Below, one piece after another: positions 46,278-58,005 of a DNA stretch of 64,000 nucleotides. The notes under the pieces were generated by a model, which did not search any database, was not told the DNA's origin, and was given only the letters and a program-made list of their open reading frames with translations. Position numbers and translations under genes: made by a program. How positions within the stretch are numbered: the stretch's first letter is position 1; every line of letters begins with the position of its first letter. Source of the stretch: Hemileia vastatrix (taxonomy: Eukaryota; Basidiomycota; Pucciniomycetes; Pucciniales; Zaghouaniaceae). The stretch covers positions 21,319,998-21,383,997 of the forward strand of contig JASXTE010000017.1 in NCBI GenBank assembly GCA_030280995.1. The letters run 5' to 3'.

Positions 46278-47366
46278 TATGGTAAGGTAAACTCTTACAG
46301 TCGCCTTGCTGTAAGCAGAATCCGGAGGAGATATGTGGATTTAGCTGAAAACCCCGTCCTTCCAATAAAAATAACAAAATGGGAATTCTAAATCACTAAG
46401 CTAACCAGTCTACTTGGATCTGATTGATAAAAATAATGAAACTCTAAAATAATTAACGCTTATTGAGATTTAAAGAAAGTGGCTGTTGATAAAAGAAATA
46501 CTGATAACAACAATTAAGGTGTACCAGTGAAAGATCTGAAAAGATTGACTTTTACGTTTTTATAATAATTTAAATTTTTATGAGACAGCAATAATCAAGT
46601 CCCAGTGATGAAGACCTTTCTAAAGATACCCTATATGAAGTGTGATTTAAATTGTTGAATTTTATTTCTAAAATGTTATGTAAAAAAAATAAATGTTATA
46701 AGGGTATTACAAATTTATTTAATTTGTTGAGTAATAAAAAATGAGACTGTGGTAGTTAATGATTAAGCTGTATGATGTGTCCCCCCTTCTCAATTTCGAG
46801 TTTGAGAAGCGCTTAAGTATTCCTAGTCACGTGCCTAAGTTTTCCCCTCCAGAGCTCTTCCAGAGTCAATCCGGAGCCCGTACGGAGTCCGTCCGGACTT
46901 CCGGACTCAATTAGAACCTTAAAACTATAATAAAAAATCTAGAAAAATTACACATAATAGAGCTACTTCCCCTTTACTAACCAAACTAAATTTCGTAGTC
47001 TGCGCAGCTCTAATTACCCCGTGAAAATTCATCAAAGTTAAGTAATTTTTGAAAACGTAAATATTTCTATAAAACTTTAAAATTCATTTAAAAATATAAG
47101 AAAAATAGTAAAAATTCTAGGAAAATTTCCCAAGGTTCTTGAGTGACTTGACTTGATACATATAAATTTTCAAACCGTAAAAATAAGTTTTCTCCGTAAA
47201 ATAAATTGTATTTGTGTAGGTATTCGCTTGTGACCAATTTCATCATATTTTAAACTCCAATAAATTAAATAAAACCCTTTTATAAAAAAATAATAACGCC
47301 AATCTTGCACGCCGTAATAACTCCATTTACATATTTAGGTGCCGTACTAAACTTTAGGCTACCACA
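46278..47366 (-). repeat. 3' LTR of element E
   Basis: About 1089 bp, plus-strand TATGGTAAGG...CTACCACA. Its triplet array at 46863-46910 is the shortest of the four B/E LTRs. The PPT (TCTCCCTCC on the plus strand) lies at 47367. Confidence 0.9.
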
Positions 47367-47488
47367 TCTCCCTCCAATCGAGAATGTCCCCATTCTTAAA
47401 ACTTTGCATAAGTGGTCGAACACAATATTCATCTTTAACCTTCAACCACCATCTTCTTTAATCAACTATAAAATTCATCTTCATCAAT

Positions 47489-48163
47489 ATGTCTTCCAAA
47501 GAACTTGTTGCTCCATGTGAACTCTGCGCTCGATACCAGGTACCTTGTTTAATCTCCAACCCTAATCTTCCTGGCAGAACAGCTTGCGACTTATGCCGTG
47601 TGAAAAAAGTCAAATGCAACCGGCCAATAGTTCCTTCTAAAACAAACGTATATTTAGGACCAGCAGATCTCCCTGATCCCTCAACTTCTAAAAAGCGATC
47701 CAAAATTCCTGTCTTCTTAAAACGAATAAGATCAAAAACAGCTTCAAAAGTTCAATCTTCATCAACGGATCCCGGCCTAATTTTGCCTTCACAAGATCCT
47801 AATCCTATAATGCCAGTACCCCTAACTAACTTTGCTGAGACTATGTTTCCTGGCTCTAAATGTAAGACCCTATTTATCTTACTAAAAAAAACTTTTAATC
47901 AAAATTGACTAAACCTATGACTTAATAACATATTTGAACTTCTAGCTGTCGAAATAACCAACACTGATGATGTTGGTAGAGTGAAGACGGACTATATCAA
48001 TCATTACCCAAATTTTCATCGCTATCTTTTTCTTGACTTTACTAATGAGTTGAAACGAAAAATGCTGGCCTATTTTCAAGAAACTCCAGCTAATAACCAT
48101 GAAAACCTCATGAAAAGAAGAATTTTAATGCAAAGTTTTGATAATGATGTTGAACAATTTTAA
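47489..48163 (+). CDS. Antisense Zn2Cys6-type protein of element E (2 exons)
   Basis: Exon 1 is 47489-47861, the intron 47862-47945 (84 nt, GTAAGA...CTAG, phase 1) and exon 2 47946-48163; 196 aa. It is nearly identical to the B protein, including C10, C13, C20, C33, C36 and C43, the STSKKRSK basic stretch and the MLAYFQETPA region. Where B reads QFQRNYLF, a C to T change gives a TAA here, trimming six residues from the C-terminus. It starts 122 bp from the 3' LTR, convergent with pol. Confidence 0.85.
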
Positions 48164-48774
48164 AGAAATTATCTTTTCTAACAGTATAACTTGATAAAAT
48201 TTTGTTTTTGCTTGGTCTTCTTAAACTTTCAACATAAATGATGTTTTCTTTCTTCTCTGGCTTGATATAACATAAAATAAAATAATATAAATCTTGTGAT
48301 GATTCCACTACTGAGAGCAAGGTTTGAATCCCTTCAGACTCCCATATACCAGTCTTCCTTCTTGTCACAGCATTGAGAGAGTGGATCTTCCTATGAGCCG
48401 AATACTCCTGATTCCAACCTCATAGGGCCCCCCACTGAGCCAAATTCTATGATTCCAATCTCGCCATAAGGTCCTCCAAGCTTCACACCAAAAAAAAAAA
48501 TGGCCTAACTATGAGGCACTAAAAAAATCATTCTCTAAAATCCAACTACCATCCTAACTTCTGATTCCTTCATCACAATTTTCAAACTTTGCTATACAGC
48601 AAACCCATAAAATACTTTTGCCAGGCTTCCAATAATAATATTAACTTTAGACCATGTTAAAGCGCCACAAATTTCACCTAATTAACCATTATGCTTTCTT
48701 TAGCATCATTACCACCTAAAATTTTAACCTCCTAAAGCTATCAGCACCCAATTCCAGAAATAATTAAATAAATA

Positions 48775-49570
48775 GTTTAGAGTCTTAGTGGACAGTGATA
48801 AATTAAAAGATTGAATTGAGTTATCCAAACAAGATTGACATTCCAGTTTAAAGTCTTGGTGGACCAAACATATAATCGATTGCCAGTTTATGGTCTTGGT
48901 GGACCAAAGATCGTTTAGGTGCATAAATAACTTGAAATATTCCTAAACAAGGCCTAGGCTTGACCAAAGATTGAATAAATTTGATAATCCAGTTTAATGT
49001 CATAGTGGACCAAACATTTGATCGACAAGTAATCCAGTATAAGGCCATAGTGGTCCAATGAATGTTGAATTATCCTGCAGATATTAATTTTCCAGTTTAA
49101 AGTCATAGTGGACTAAACAATGAATGAACTACCAGTTTAAAGTCATGGTGGACCAAACATTTAATCGATAAGAAATCCAGTTTAAGGTCATGGTGGACCC
49201 AACACTTGATAATAGTCCAGTTTAAGGTCTTGGTGGACCTAACATTTGATTGATAAAAAAAAATTTAAAAAATCCATCTCCAAGAATATCCATAAAATCT
49301 TGAACATCCTTGAAATTCAGTTTAAAGTCTTGAAGGACTAACAGCTCCAATATAAAATCTTTAATGACAGTCTTGAAAATTAGCCAGTTTAAAGTCTTGG
49401 AGGACTAACAGCTCCATAATTTGTATAAAACCCTTAAGGAAAGTCTTGAACAGTAGCCAGTTTAAAGTCTTGGAGGACTAACAGATCCAAAATACGTGTA
49501 AAAAAAACCTTAAAGAACGTCTTGAACAGTAGACAGTTTAAAGTCTTGGAGGACTAACAGCTGTCTTGAA
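48775..49570 (-). repeat. Array of mini-hairpin motifs in the 3' spacer of E
   Basis: About 15 copies on the minus strand of RGTC-6 nt-GACY-TTAAACTGG, in the same order as in B, with both GGTC/GACC and AGTC/GACT stems. Between it and pol lie degenerate T-rich sequence (49680-49900), the CCACATC/GATGTGG hairpin (50057-50082) and the GGGGTAATTG hairpin (50428-50468). Confidence 0.8.
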
Positions 49571-50876
49571 GTAAAATCCCATAGGTATTGAATTCCCCTA
49601 GACCCTGTTTCCTGTCTAAACTAAATGAATAAACCTAAAAAGAATGAAGACTGAAAAATAAAACTAAGAAATATAATAATAATTTTGATTTAATTAATTA
49701 ATTAATTAATTTTTATTTTTTTTTATTTTTTTATTATTTTTTTTTATTTTATTTTTATTTTTTTTATTTTTTTTATTATTTTATTTTTTTATTTATTTTA
49801 TTTTTATTTAATTTAATTTTATTTTTATTTATATTTTTTTTAAATTTAAATTTGTTTTTTTTTTTTTGTTTTTGTTTTGTTTTTTTTTTTTTTTTTTAAT
49901 TTAAAATAAAAGATTTTAGAAAAGATAGTTTTGAAATAAAAGTTAAAATTTAATTTTAAAGAAAGATAAAAAAGGTAATAAAAAAAGAATTATCAAAATA
50001 AAATTTTTAAAAGATGCCCCCCGGCCATTTGATGAGCCGTACCCTCGACATCATACCCACATCCAAGTGCAACTTGATGTGGTTACACAATTTTGAGAAA
50101 TTGAAAAGAAAAGAAAATAAATGAAAGTTTTTAGAAGATAATTTTTATAATGGTGATCACTGGGTGGGCTCCCTCCAATTTATAAAAATGATTAGAGACC
50201 ACCAGTGAGCATCACCTTTACATTAATTCATAATATATATTAAAGAAAAGAAATCACAATCTAACATAAAAAAAAATCAAAAACAAAATAAAAAAAATCT
50301 TGAATCCGGCGTTGAGAGCGGTGTCTCTTGATTTGTTCCAGTTTATAGTCTTAGTGGACTTCCTAAAATTAAAAGACAAAGCCAGGATTCAACTAGAAAC
50401 AGGGAAAATTTTGGAAACAAACATTATGGGGTAATTGTGTATAGAGCAGCCAGCCCATCAATTACCCCCACACTTGCCAATATTTAATTAAGAAGGTTCC
50501 CATGTGAACACTTCTTCCAATAAATTTTAAAATTTTTCCAACACTATCTTTACCCATATTTTAAGAATTTTAAATTTTGAAAATTTTCAATGAAGGTTTT
50601 CTCGTATTTCGTTATGTTTCATCACAGTTTCGTTGCCCATATGCAGTGTAATGATAGTAAATTATTTGATAAAAAAAAAGATAGTTTATCCTCGTTGCGG
50701 AGGTCGTCATAAAATATTGTCGACATCATAGTTTATCCTCATTGCGGAGGAATCCATAAAATTTGATAAATGTCATTAAAATTGTAGTTTATCCTCATTT
50801 CGGAGTTCGTCCATATAATTTCATAAATGTCATAGTTTATCCTCATTGCGGAGGAATCCATAAAGTTTCATTGATA

Positions 50877-53800
50877 TCATAGTTTATCCTCATTGCGGAG
50901 GACGACTTCGGCACTCCTGGTGCCTCTAGGATAGAACTGTTTCACTTGATCGGCCGCTACCCTCTTCTTTAATACTACTCCATCCAACTCTTCTAGCACA
51001 TATGAACCGCCGGAAACTTGCTCCTTGATTTTATACGGTCCATTCCACCTATCTGCAAACATCTTTCCCCACTGACTTTCCAAACTCCTATTATACACCA
51101 GGACCATATTTCCTGGGTTCAAAGGTTTCCTTAATCGATGTGCCAACCGCTCATCCCAATATCTGACTGATTGATTTCGGATCTTCATCATCCGTGAATA
51201 TGCCTTTTCTAAATATTCTTCTTTCTTTTCTAGCTGCATCATTCTTGCACACAATAATTCTTCAGTAGTTTTGACCATGTCCCAGTCAACTCCAAGATAT
51301 GATTCAGCTTCTAAATCAACCGGTAAAACTGCTTTCTGTCCAAAAAAAAGTTCATAAGGTGAAAATCCGGTCGTCCTTTTGGCAGTGATTCGATCAGCAA
51401 ATAAAACTAAAGGTAAATAGTGCCTCCACTTTTCGGCACTTGTCCCACACATTTTAACTAAAGCATCCTTAATAACTTGATTCCCTCTTTCAACCATGCC
51501 TTCAGCTTCAGGATAATATGGTGTTGCTACCCTAACCTTTGATCCAACTTTCAATACGGCCTCTTTAAACTCTGTCCCAAATTCAGGACCTCCATCTACC
51601 GTTACCAACTTCATCACCCAATACCTATATACCCAATTATTCAAAAAAAATTCTGCCACATTTTTGGCAGTTAAATTAATAAGAGGTACTGCCTCTACTT
51701 AACCAGATAAATCATCTCTGGCCACAATTAAATATTTATACTGTCCCTCTTTTATATGAACGGCATCTAAACTAACTCTTCCAAAGAGCGTATATTCACC
51801 GGTCGCGCGTCCAGGTTCTTTTGGCCTTAAATAACTTCGTCTTTGACATTCTTTGCATGACTGAACCCACTGTTTAAGAGCCATCTTCATGCCAGGCCAC
51901 CAAAATCGATCAGAAATTCTTCTAAACGTTTCTCCAACGCCTCTATGCCCGAGATCTTCATGCAGTGATTTCAAAACTAATTCTTGCCCCTTCTGTTGAG
52001 TTATAACTACTTGAGGATTTGGATACTTCCTCCTCATTAAACGTCGACCAGATAGGTAAAACGTAGATGACTTCCTCTTGATAGCCACCCATTCATCGTC
52101 TTCACACTCTTCTGGCCTCTCTAAAGTCAACAAATATTTGACTAACAAAAAATAAAAACCAGTCTGACCCCAGACTTCATCTTGATAATCGATTAATATA
52201 ACATCAATAGGGACTTCTCTATCACCAATATCACCTGCACATGAATGAGCCAATAATCGTTGACCCCTAAATAAATCTTTAATCGAGCTATGTTGACGTT
52301 TTTCTTCTGAACCTTTGGATCCTTCAAAAACCGTATTTGAAAATACCTCTTTCTCTTTATCCACCCTTTTATTTAAATTCTCTAATTCTCCAACATATAC
52401 ACCATTCCTTAATTTACTACTATCCCACACTACCAATCCATCTTCCTCTACATACACTACATCTTCTTCTACCTCCTCTCTGCCGAATTTATCTACACCT
52501 TTTCCAACACCTTTATTAACATAAAAACTATTTTCCAGTTTATCCTCTTGGTGGTGGTCATCATCACCATAATCTAAACACAATAGTCCTGCCAGTTTAA
52601 CCTCATGGGGGAGGTATGAAAATTCTTTAGCTTCTTTAGTGCTGGCTTTGATAATAGGTATATCTTCATTGAACTCTTCTGAGTCTGAATCTTCTTCAGT
52701 GGGTGGTCTCCTTGATAAACCATCTGGCATAGTAAAAGTTTTGCCAGGCTTATGAACTAAATCAAATGAAAAATGTTGAATAAAAGCTACCCATCTCGTC
52801 ATGGGTGCGTTCGGTAAACTTGGGGAAATAATCATCTGGATTAACGATTTTGCATCCACTTGCAACTCAAAATGTTGACCCCACAAAATATGCTGAAGTT
52901 TCAACAGTATTTTTGCCACACCACATAATTCCAATTTTGGTTGAGAATATCTTGATTCGACCTCAGTAAATACTACAGATTCATACCTAACTGGCCTGAT
53001 GTAACCAGCTTTATCCATCTGAGACAAAACCGCCCCAGCTGCAACCTGACTTGAATCAACTGCTAAATAAATTCTGCCAGCTCCTTTTCCATAATCCAAC
53101 TTGTGCAGGACTAAATCCTTCCCTACAACCTCCTTCAACTTCACAAACGCCTTCTCACACTCTTCATCCCACTCCCAGTCTGCATCCTTTCTTGTTAACC
53201 ATCTCAATGGAGCTGCCAATGAAGAAAAGTCCTTGATAAACATTCTAACATATACGCAAACGCCTAAAAACCCTCTAACTTTGGTCGTATTCTTGGGTCT
53301 TGGCCAGGACTGAATTTTGTTAACTTTCTTCTTGGACATAATCCTACCCTCTCTACATACCACATAGCCTAATATTTCTAAGGCTGGCACACAACATGAA
53401 AATTTTGAACCTGAAATAGTTAAGCCAGCCTCTTCAATTCGAAACAAGATTCTTTCTAAAGTAATTGCAAACTCCCAAATGAATTTGCGTATCCCGGGAT
53501 TCTCTTCCAACACCTGGTTATCATAGTTGGTTGTTGGTCCCTTAATTCCTCCATCATCTATAAAGATTCCAGCATATTGTGGAATTTCGTCTTGAAGGAT
53601 CCAAGCCATCTGAGCTTGATAAACTGCAACCGAATTTGTTGCTCCTTGAGGTAATCTTGTTAACTGTAAACTTCCTAGTGGCGTATTGAATGTAGTGAGA
53701 GGCCTTGAGTCCGGATGTAACTCTCTCTCATCATATCCACCCATAATATCTCCTAAACCATAACACACTCTCCCTGAAAACGCTTCAACAAACTCCTCAG

Positions 53801-55379
53801 CACTAGGGGGTATCCCAGCATCCTTTATTGTAACCCTATTTAATTCCCTAAGATCATGAACAACTCTAAGCTTGCCATTCGGTTTCTTGATACAAAATAC
53901 CGGACTAGAATAAGTTGATGTTGATTGCTCATACAGTCCAGTGCGTATCCGTTCTCTGACAACATCAATATAGGCTTCTTTCAATGCAGCCGGAATAGGA
54001 ATCAGTTTCTGCTGCCACGGTTCATGACATACCACAGGAATCTTGTAAGGCTCCCCATAGGAATGCTTCAACACACCCCTCTCCTCTTCTACAAAAGCAA
54101 TGGCCTTCTCTCGCTTGACCATCACATCCAACAACAACTTCTTCTCTTCTCCAGACAACCAACCATCAGGTCCAAAATTAACAACACCCAGTCTCTCAAA
54201 AGTGATTCTTGACGTCTCAGAAAATTCAGGCGGATTCTTTACCAAGGGACTTTCATAAGGATCTCTTGATAACCTTGGTCTTCTCAAAGGTGGATTTAAT
54301 TCAGCAGGTAGCGGTTCATTAATATGTCGAACTTTATTTGCTACTTTCTTATATTTGGCTGCGTCCACATCTAAATTAACTTGAGGTAAAACATCTTCTT
54401 TTGTATCGCCATTAAAACTTTCATCAAATGAATCTTCTTCATCGCCAGAATCAGAATAAGAAAAATTAGAAAAATATTTTATTTCATTTTTAAATTTTAC
54501 CCCTTTCTCCTTTCCCTCGTCTAATTTATAAACAGATTTTCCAACACCTTTGCTTCCCTTATCCAACAGTAAATCACCCGTAAAGAAAGTCGGCAGTTTA
54601 ACCTCTTGCTGGAGGACCGGAATTGAATTTTCACAAAAATTATTTTTTTGTGTTTTAATTATACTGAGATTTTTTATTTGATTTTGATGAGATAATTGCA
54701 GTTTACCCTCTTGCTGGAGGTCAAAAATAGAAGGAGATAATTGCAGTTTAACCTCTTGCTGGAGGCCCAAAATAGAAGGAGATAATTGCAGTTTAACCTC
54801 TTGCTGGGGGTCCATAATAGAATTTTCACATAAATTATTTTTTTGTGTTTTAATTATACCAAGATTTTTAATCAGATTTTGATGTGATTTTTGCAGTTTA
54901 CCCTCTTGCTGGAGGTCCGTAATAGAAGGAGATAATTGCAGTTTAACCTCTTGCTGGAGGCCCGGAATAACATTTTCACAAAAATTATTTTTTTGTGTTT
55001 TAATTATACTAAGATTTTTAATCGTATTTTGATGTGATATTTGCAGTTTACCCTCTTGCTGGAGGTCATAAAAAATACCCTTCCAATTTTTATCCAACCT
55101 AATTTGGCCCATTTTGCCTTTTTTACCATTTTTAAATTTAATAGAAAAACACGGTAAATCCAATAAACATATAGTAAAGTCCATAACGTATTTGCACTCC
55201 AAAGTAATATTAACAGAAAATAATTGAGAATCCACTTGAATTATCTCCAAGTGAGCTGACCTATTGCAATCTGGGATCTCATCCTGAGGAGAGATTACAA
55301 CATTAGAGTGATCAGCCCCTGCTACCCCAAAAAATGAGGGCATCCATAATAATTTGAATCCTGAATAAATTGAAGACAT
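50877..55379 (-). pseudogene. pol: Element E pol: RT, RNase H, integrase with one stop
   Basis: From ATG 55379 a 1226-aa frame runs to TAA at about 51699, where B has Trp (LSGWVEA), then continues in the same frame to 50877. The N-terminus (to about residue 270) has tandem DLQQEVKLQ-type repeats from mini-hairpin motifs, more copies than B. RT (NGKLRVVHDLRELN, LGDIMGGYDER, FIDD), RNase H and integrase HHCC plus the D,D-35-E residues are intact apart from the stop. The ATG start is independent, 57 nt beyond the gag stop, with no protease between. Confidence 0.85.
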
Positions 55380-55435
55380 AACAATAAAAAAAAATTTCAG
55401 CCGAGTTTAGGTAGTTTATCCTCATTTCGGAGGAA

Positions 55436-56617
55436 TTATATTCTTGATATCCCCTGGAGATAATCCATAATTTTGCCCCAAGGGCTTATCCACCGATTCC
55501 ATAAAACCCAAAAATAAACCCCCATAATTTGTCCTGCCATTGGACATAAAAAATAAACAACCCTTTTCCAAAACATGAGTGCATCCAATTTATGCACTCT
55601 ATTATCAAATGCCACTACACTCTTTATTAATGCAGGGAAAACCATATCCTCCTTAACAATCTCTCCCTGAGATTGTAACAAATCCACCATATCCATATCT
55701 TCATTGCAGACAGTCTCTGCTTCTGAAGACAAAACCTGAGGCAAAAAATCCTCTAAATCCGATTTCAAATCATTCAACAAAAAATTATCCCCATCATCCA
55801 AAATTTTGTCATTAATGACAACAATATCTTCATCTTCAAAAATCTCTTCTTTCCAAACAGAAGAGTCAACAAAAATAATATCTTCAGGCTGGACAAAATC
55901 TTCAGGAATAGCTGAATCCGGAATTTCATCAGTAACTAGTTCTTTTACACCATCCTCTTCTATCTCTTGAGCGACCACAGTGTCTTCTCCAGAGTCCAAA
56001 TCAACAGAGTCATGAGTATCCAGATGTTCCAAAATAGCCTTCTTTAGCACCTCCATACCAGGAATCCTAGTTTCTCCATCTGGGAGATCCTTCATTAAAT
56101 TCCCATTAATAAGCACCATCAAAACATCTTTCTTAACCTTTTCCCCCATAGCATCCCAAAAAACATACTTTGATGCATTATCATGAAATAAAATTTCATA
56201 CTCCAACAAATAATCCAGAACCACCTGAAATTCAACCATAAACTGATGATACTGATGCAGAGATGTTACACCACCTTTTGATTCCCATTTCCTAGCTATA
56301 TCCTTTAGATCTTCCAATGAATAAACTTTTGGCCACCTTTTTTCCATTTCTATCTTGAGCTTTCTCCAATCTTGATCTTTATAACCATCCATAGAAATAA
56401 CCTCCTTTTCCACCTCTCTGTCCAAAATAAAGAACCTAATCTGCTTCACCATATCCAAAGGTAAAGCACCATCAATCGCAGCTGCAGTTTCATACCTATG
56501 TAAAAATCCTTCTAAATCATCTCCAGAAAACTTGGGCCCAACCCAAGATACAATCCTTACTGATGCCCTAACAGGTACACCAGCAGCCAACACAGCAGTT
56601 CCACTAGTAGAAGACAT
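55436..56617 (-). CDS. gag: Element E gag-like protein with acidic, Trp-rich C-terminus
   Basis: I prefer ATG 56617 (MSSTSG), matching the B start; a further in-frame ATG lies at 56644. The N-terminal 190 residues align with B and D gag (DMVKQIRFFILDREVEKEV, KRWPKV). The rest is a long acidic stretch (Asp/Glu-rich, residues about 200-330) and a C-terminal segment of about 40 residues rich in Trp, Phe and Val that might be membrane-associated. There is no CCHC knuckle and no DTG/DSG protease. The whole frame is open. Confidence 0.7.
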   Translation of the reverse strand: MSSTSGTAVLAAGVPVRASVRIVSWVGPKFSGDDLEGFLHRYETAAAIDGALPLDMVKQIRFFILDREVEKEVISMDGYKDQDWRKLKIEMEKRWPKVYSLEDLKDIARKWESKGGVTSLHQYHQFMVEFQVVLDYLLEYEILFHDNASKYVFWDAMGEKVKKDVLMVLINGNLMKDLPDGETRIPGMEVLKKAILEHLDTHDSVDLDSGEDTVVAQEIEEDGVKELVTDEIPDSAIPEDFVQPEDIIFVDSSVWKEEIFEDEDIVVINDKILDDGDNFLLNDLKSDLEDFLPQVLSSEAETVCNEDMDMVDLLQSQGEIVKEDMVFPALIKSVVAFDNRVHKLDALMFWKRVVYFLCPMAGQIMGVYFWVLWNRWISPWGKIMDYLQGISRI

Positions 56618-56772
56618 CCCAAAACATAAAAAAAGCGTTAACAACCGTTAAAATAACAAGCCTCTTGCAGGCCAATAACAAAATCCAATTAGAGTTCCAG
56701 AGAATAAGCCTCTTGCAGGCTAATAACGTTCTTGATCCAAGTAAGTCTTTAAAGAAAGCTAGAGAAATCGAA

Positions 56773-56789
56773 CCCCATGTTGGGCCCCA
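56773..56789 (-). other. Primer binding site of element E
   Basis: TGGGGCCCAACATGGGG on the minus strand, 2 nt inside the LTR end, with two changes from the B site. Confidence 0.7.
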
Positions 56790-56791
56790 AC

Positions 56792-57913
56792 TATGGTAAG
56801 GTAAACTCTTACAGTCGCCTTGCTGTAAGCAGAATCCGGAGGAGATATGTGGATTTAGCTGAAAACCCCGTCCTTCCAATAAAAATAACAAAATGGGAAT
56901 TCTAAATCACTAAGCTAACCAATCTACTTAGATCTGATTGATAAAAATAATGAAACTCTAAAATAATTAACGCTTATTGAGATTTGATGAAAGTGGCTGT
57001 TGATAAAGAAATACTGATAACAACAATTAAGGTGTACCAGTGAAAGATCTGAAAAGATTGACTTTTACGTTTTTATAATAATTTAAATTTTTATGAGACA
57101 GCAATAATCAAGTCCCAGAGATGAAGACCTTTCTAAAGATACCCTGTATGAAGTGTTATTTAAACTGTTGAATTGTATTTCTAAAATGTTATGTAAAAAA
57201 AATAAATGTTATAAGGGTATTACAAATTTATTTAATTTGTTGAGTAATAAAAAATGAGACTGTGGTAGTTAATGATTAAGCTGTATGATGTATCCCCCCT
57301 TCTCAATTTCGAGTTTGAGAAGCGCTTAAGTATTCCTAGTCACGTGCCTAAGTTTTCCCCTCCAGAGCTCTTCCAGAGTCAATCCGGAGCCCGTACGGAG
57401 TCCATACAGAGCCGAAACGGAGTCTGTACGGAGTCCGTCCGGACTTCCGGACTCAATTAGAACCTTAAAACTATAATAAAAAATCTAGAAAAATTACACA
57501 TAATAGAGCTACTTCCCCTTTACATACCAAACTAATTTTCGTAGTCTGCGCAGCTGTAATTACCCCGTGAAAATTCATCAAAGTTAAGTAATTTTTGAAA
57601 ACGTAAATATTTCTATAAAACTTTAAAATTCATTTAAAAATATAAGAAAAATAGTAAAAATTCTGGGAAAATTTCCCAAGGTTCTTGAGTGACTTGACTT
57701 GATACTTATAAATTTTTCAGACCGTAAAAATAAGTTTTCTCCGTAAAATAAATTGTATTTGTGTAGGTATTTGCTCGTGACCAATTTCTTCATATTTTAA
57801 ACTCCAATAAATTAAATAAAACCCTTTTATAAAAAAATAATAACGCCAATCTTGCAAGCCGTAATAACTCCATTTACATATTTAGGTGCCGTACTAAACT
57901 TTAGGCTACCACA
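56792..57913 (-). repeat. 5' LTR of element E
   Basis: 1122 bp. Its triplet array at 57376-57453 has more units than the 3' LTR of the same element, so unit number changed after insertion. Confidence 0.9.
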
Positions 57914-58005
57914 TCGAGAGTTGGAAGAAATGAGAGTTCACAAGGCATATGTGGACTCAGCATCATTGTTTCTTAAATTTGTTAAACATCAAAAAAAATT
58001 TGAGT

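Larger units (their letters stand above)
46278..57913 (-). mobile_element. Element E: Ty3/Gypsy, B family, lacking protease
   Basis: LTRs of the B type in reverse orientation at 46278-47366 and 56792-57913. Flanks are TCGG (46274-46277) and TCGA (57914-57917), a 4-bp duplication with one mismatch, confirmed by the reading frame that runs through the empty site. Minus-strand order is LTR, PBS, gag, pol, spacer with mini-hairpins, antisense Zn2Cys6 gene, PPT, LTR; 11.6 kb. Protease and zinc knuckle are absent. Confidence 0.9.

Noticed and set aside
47467..47473. TATAAAA before the E antisense gene as its TATA box
   Set aside because: Only 22 bp before the ATG, so transcription would start at or inside the coding region. 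The true promoter is more likely in or next to the LTR.
55436..55600. Envelope-like gene in element E because of the Trp-rich hydrophobic tail
   Set aside because: It is the C-terminal part of the gag frame, lies before pol, and has no signal peptide or glycoprotein-like features.
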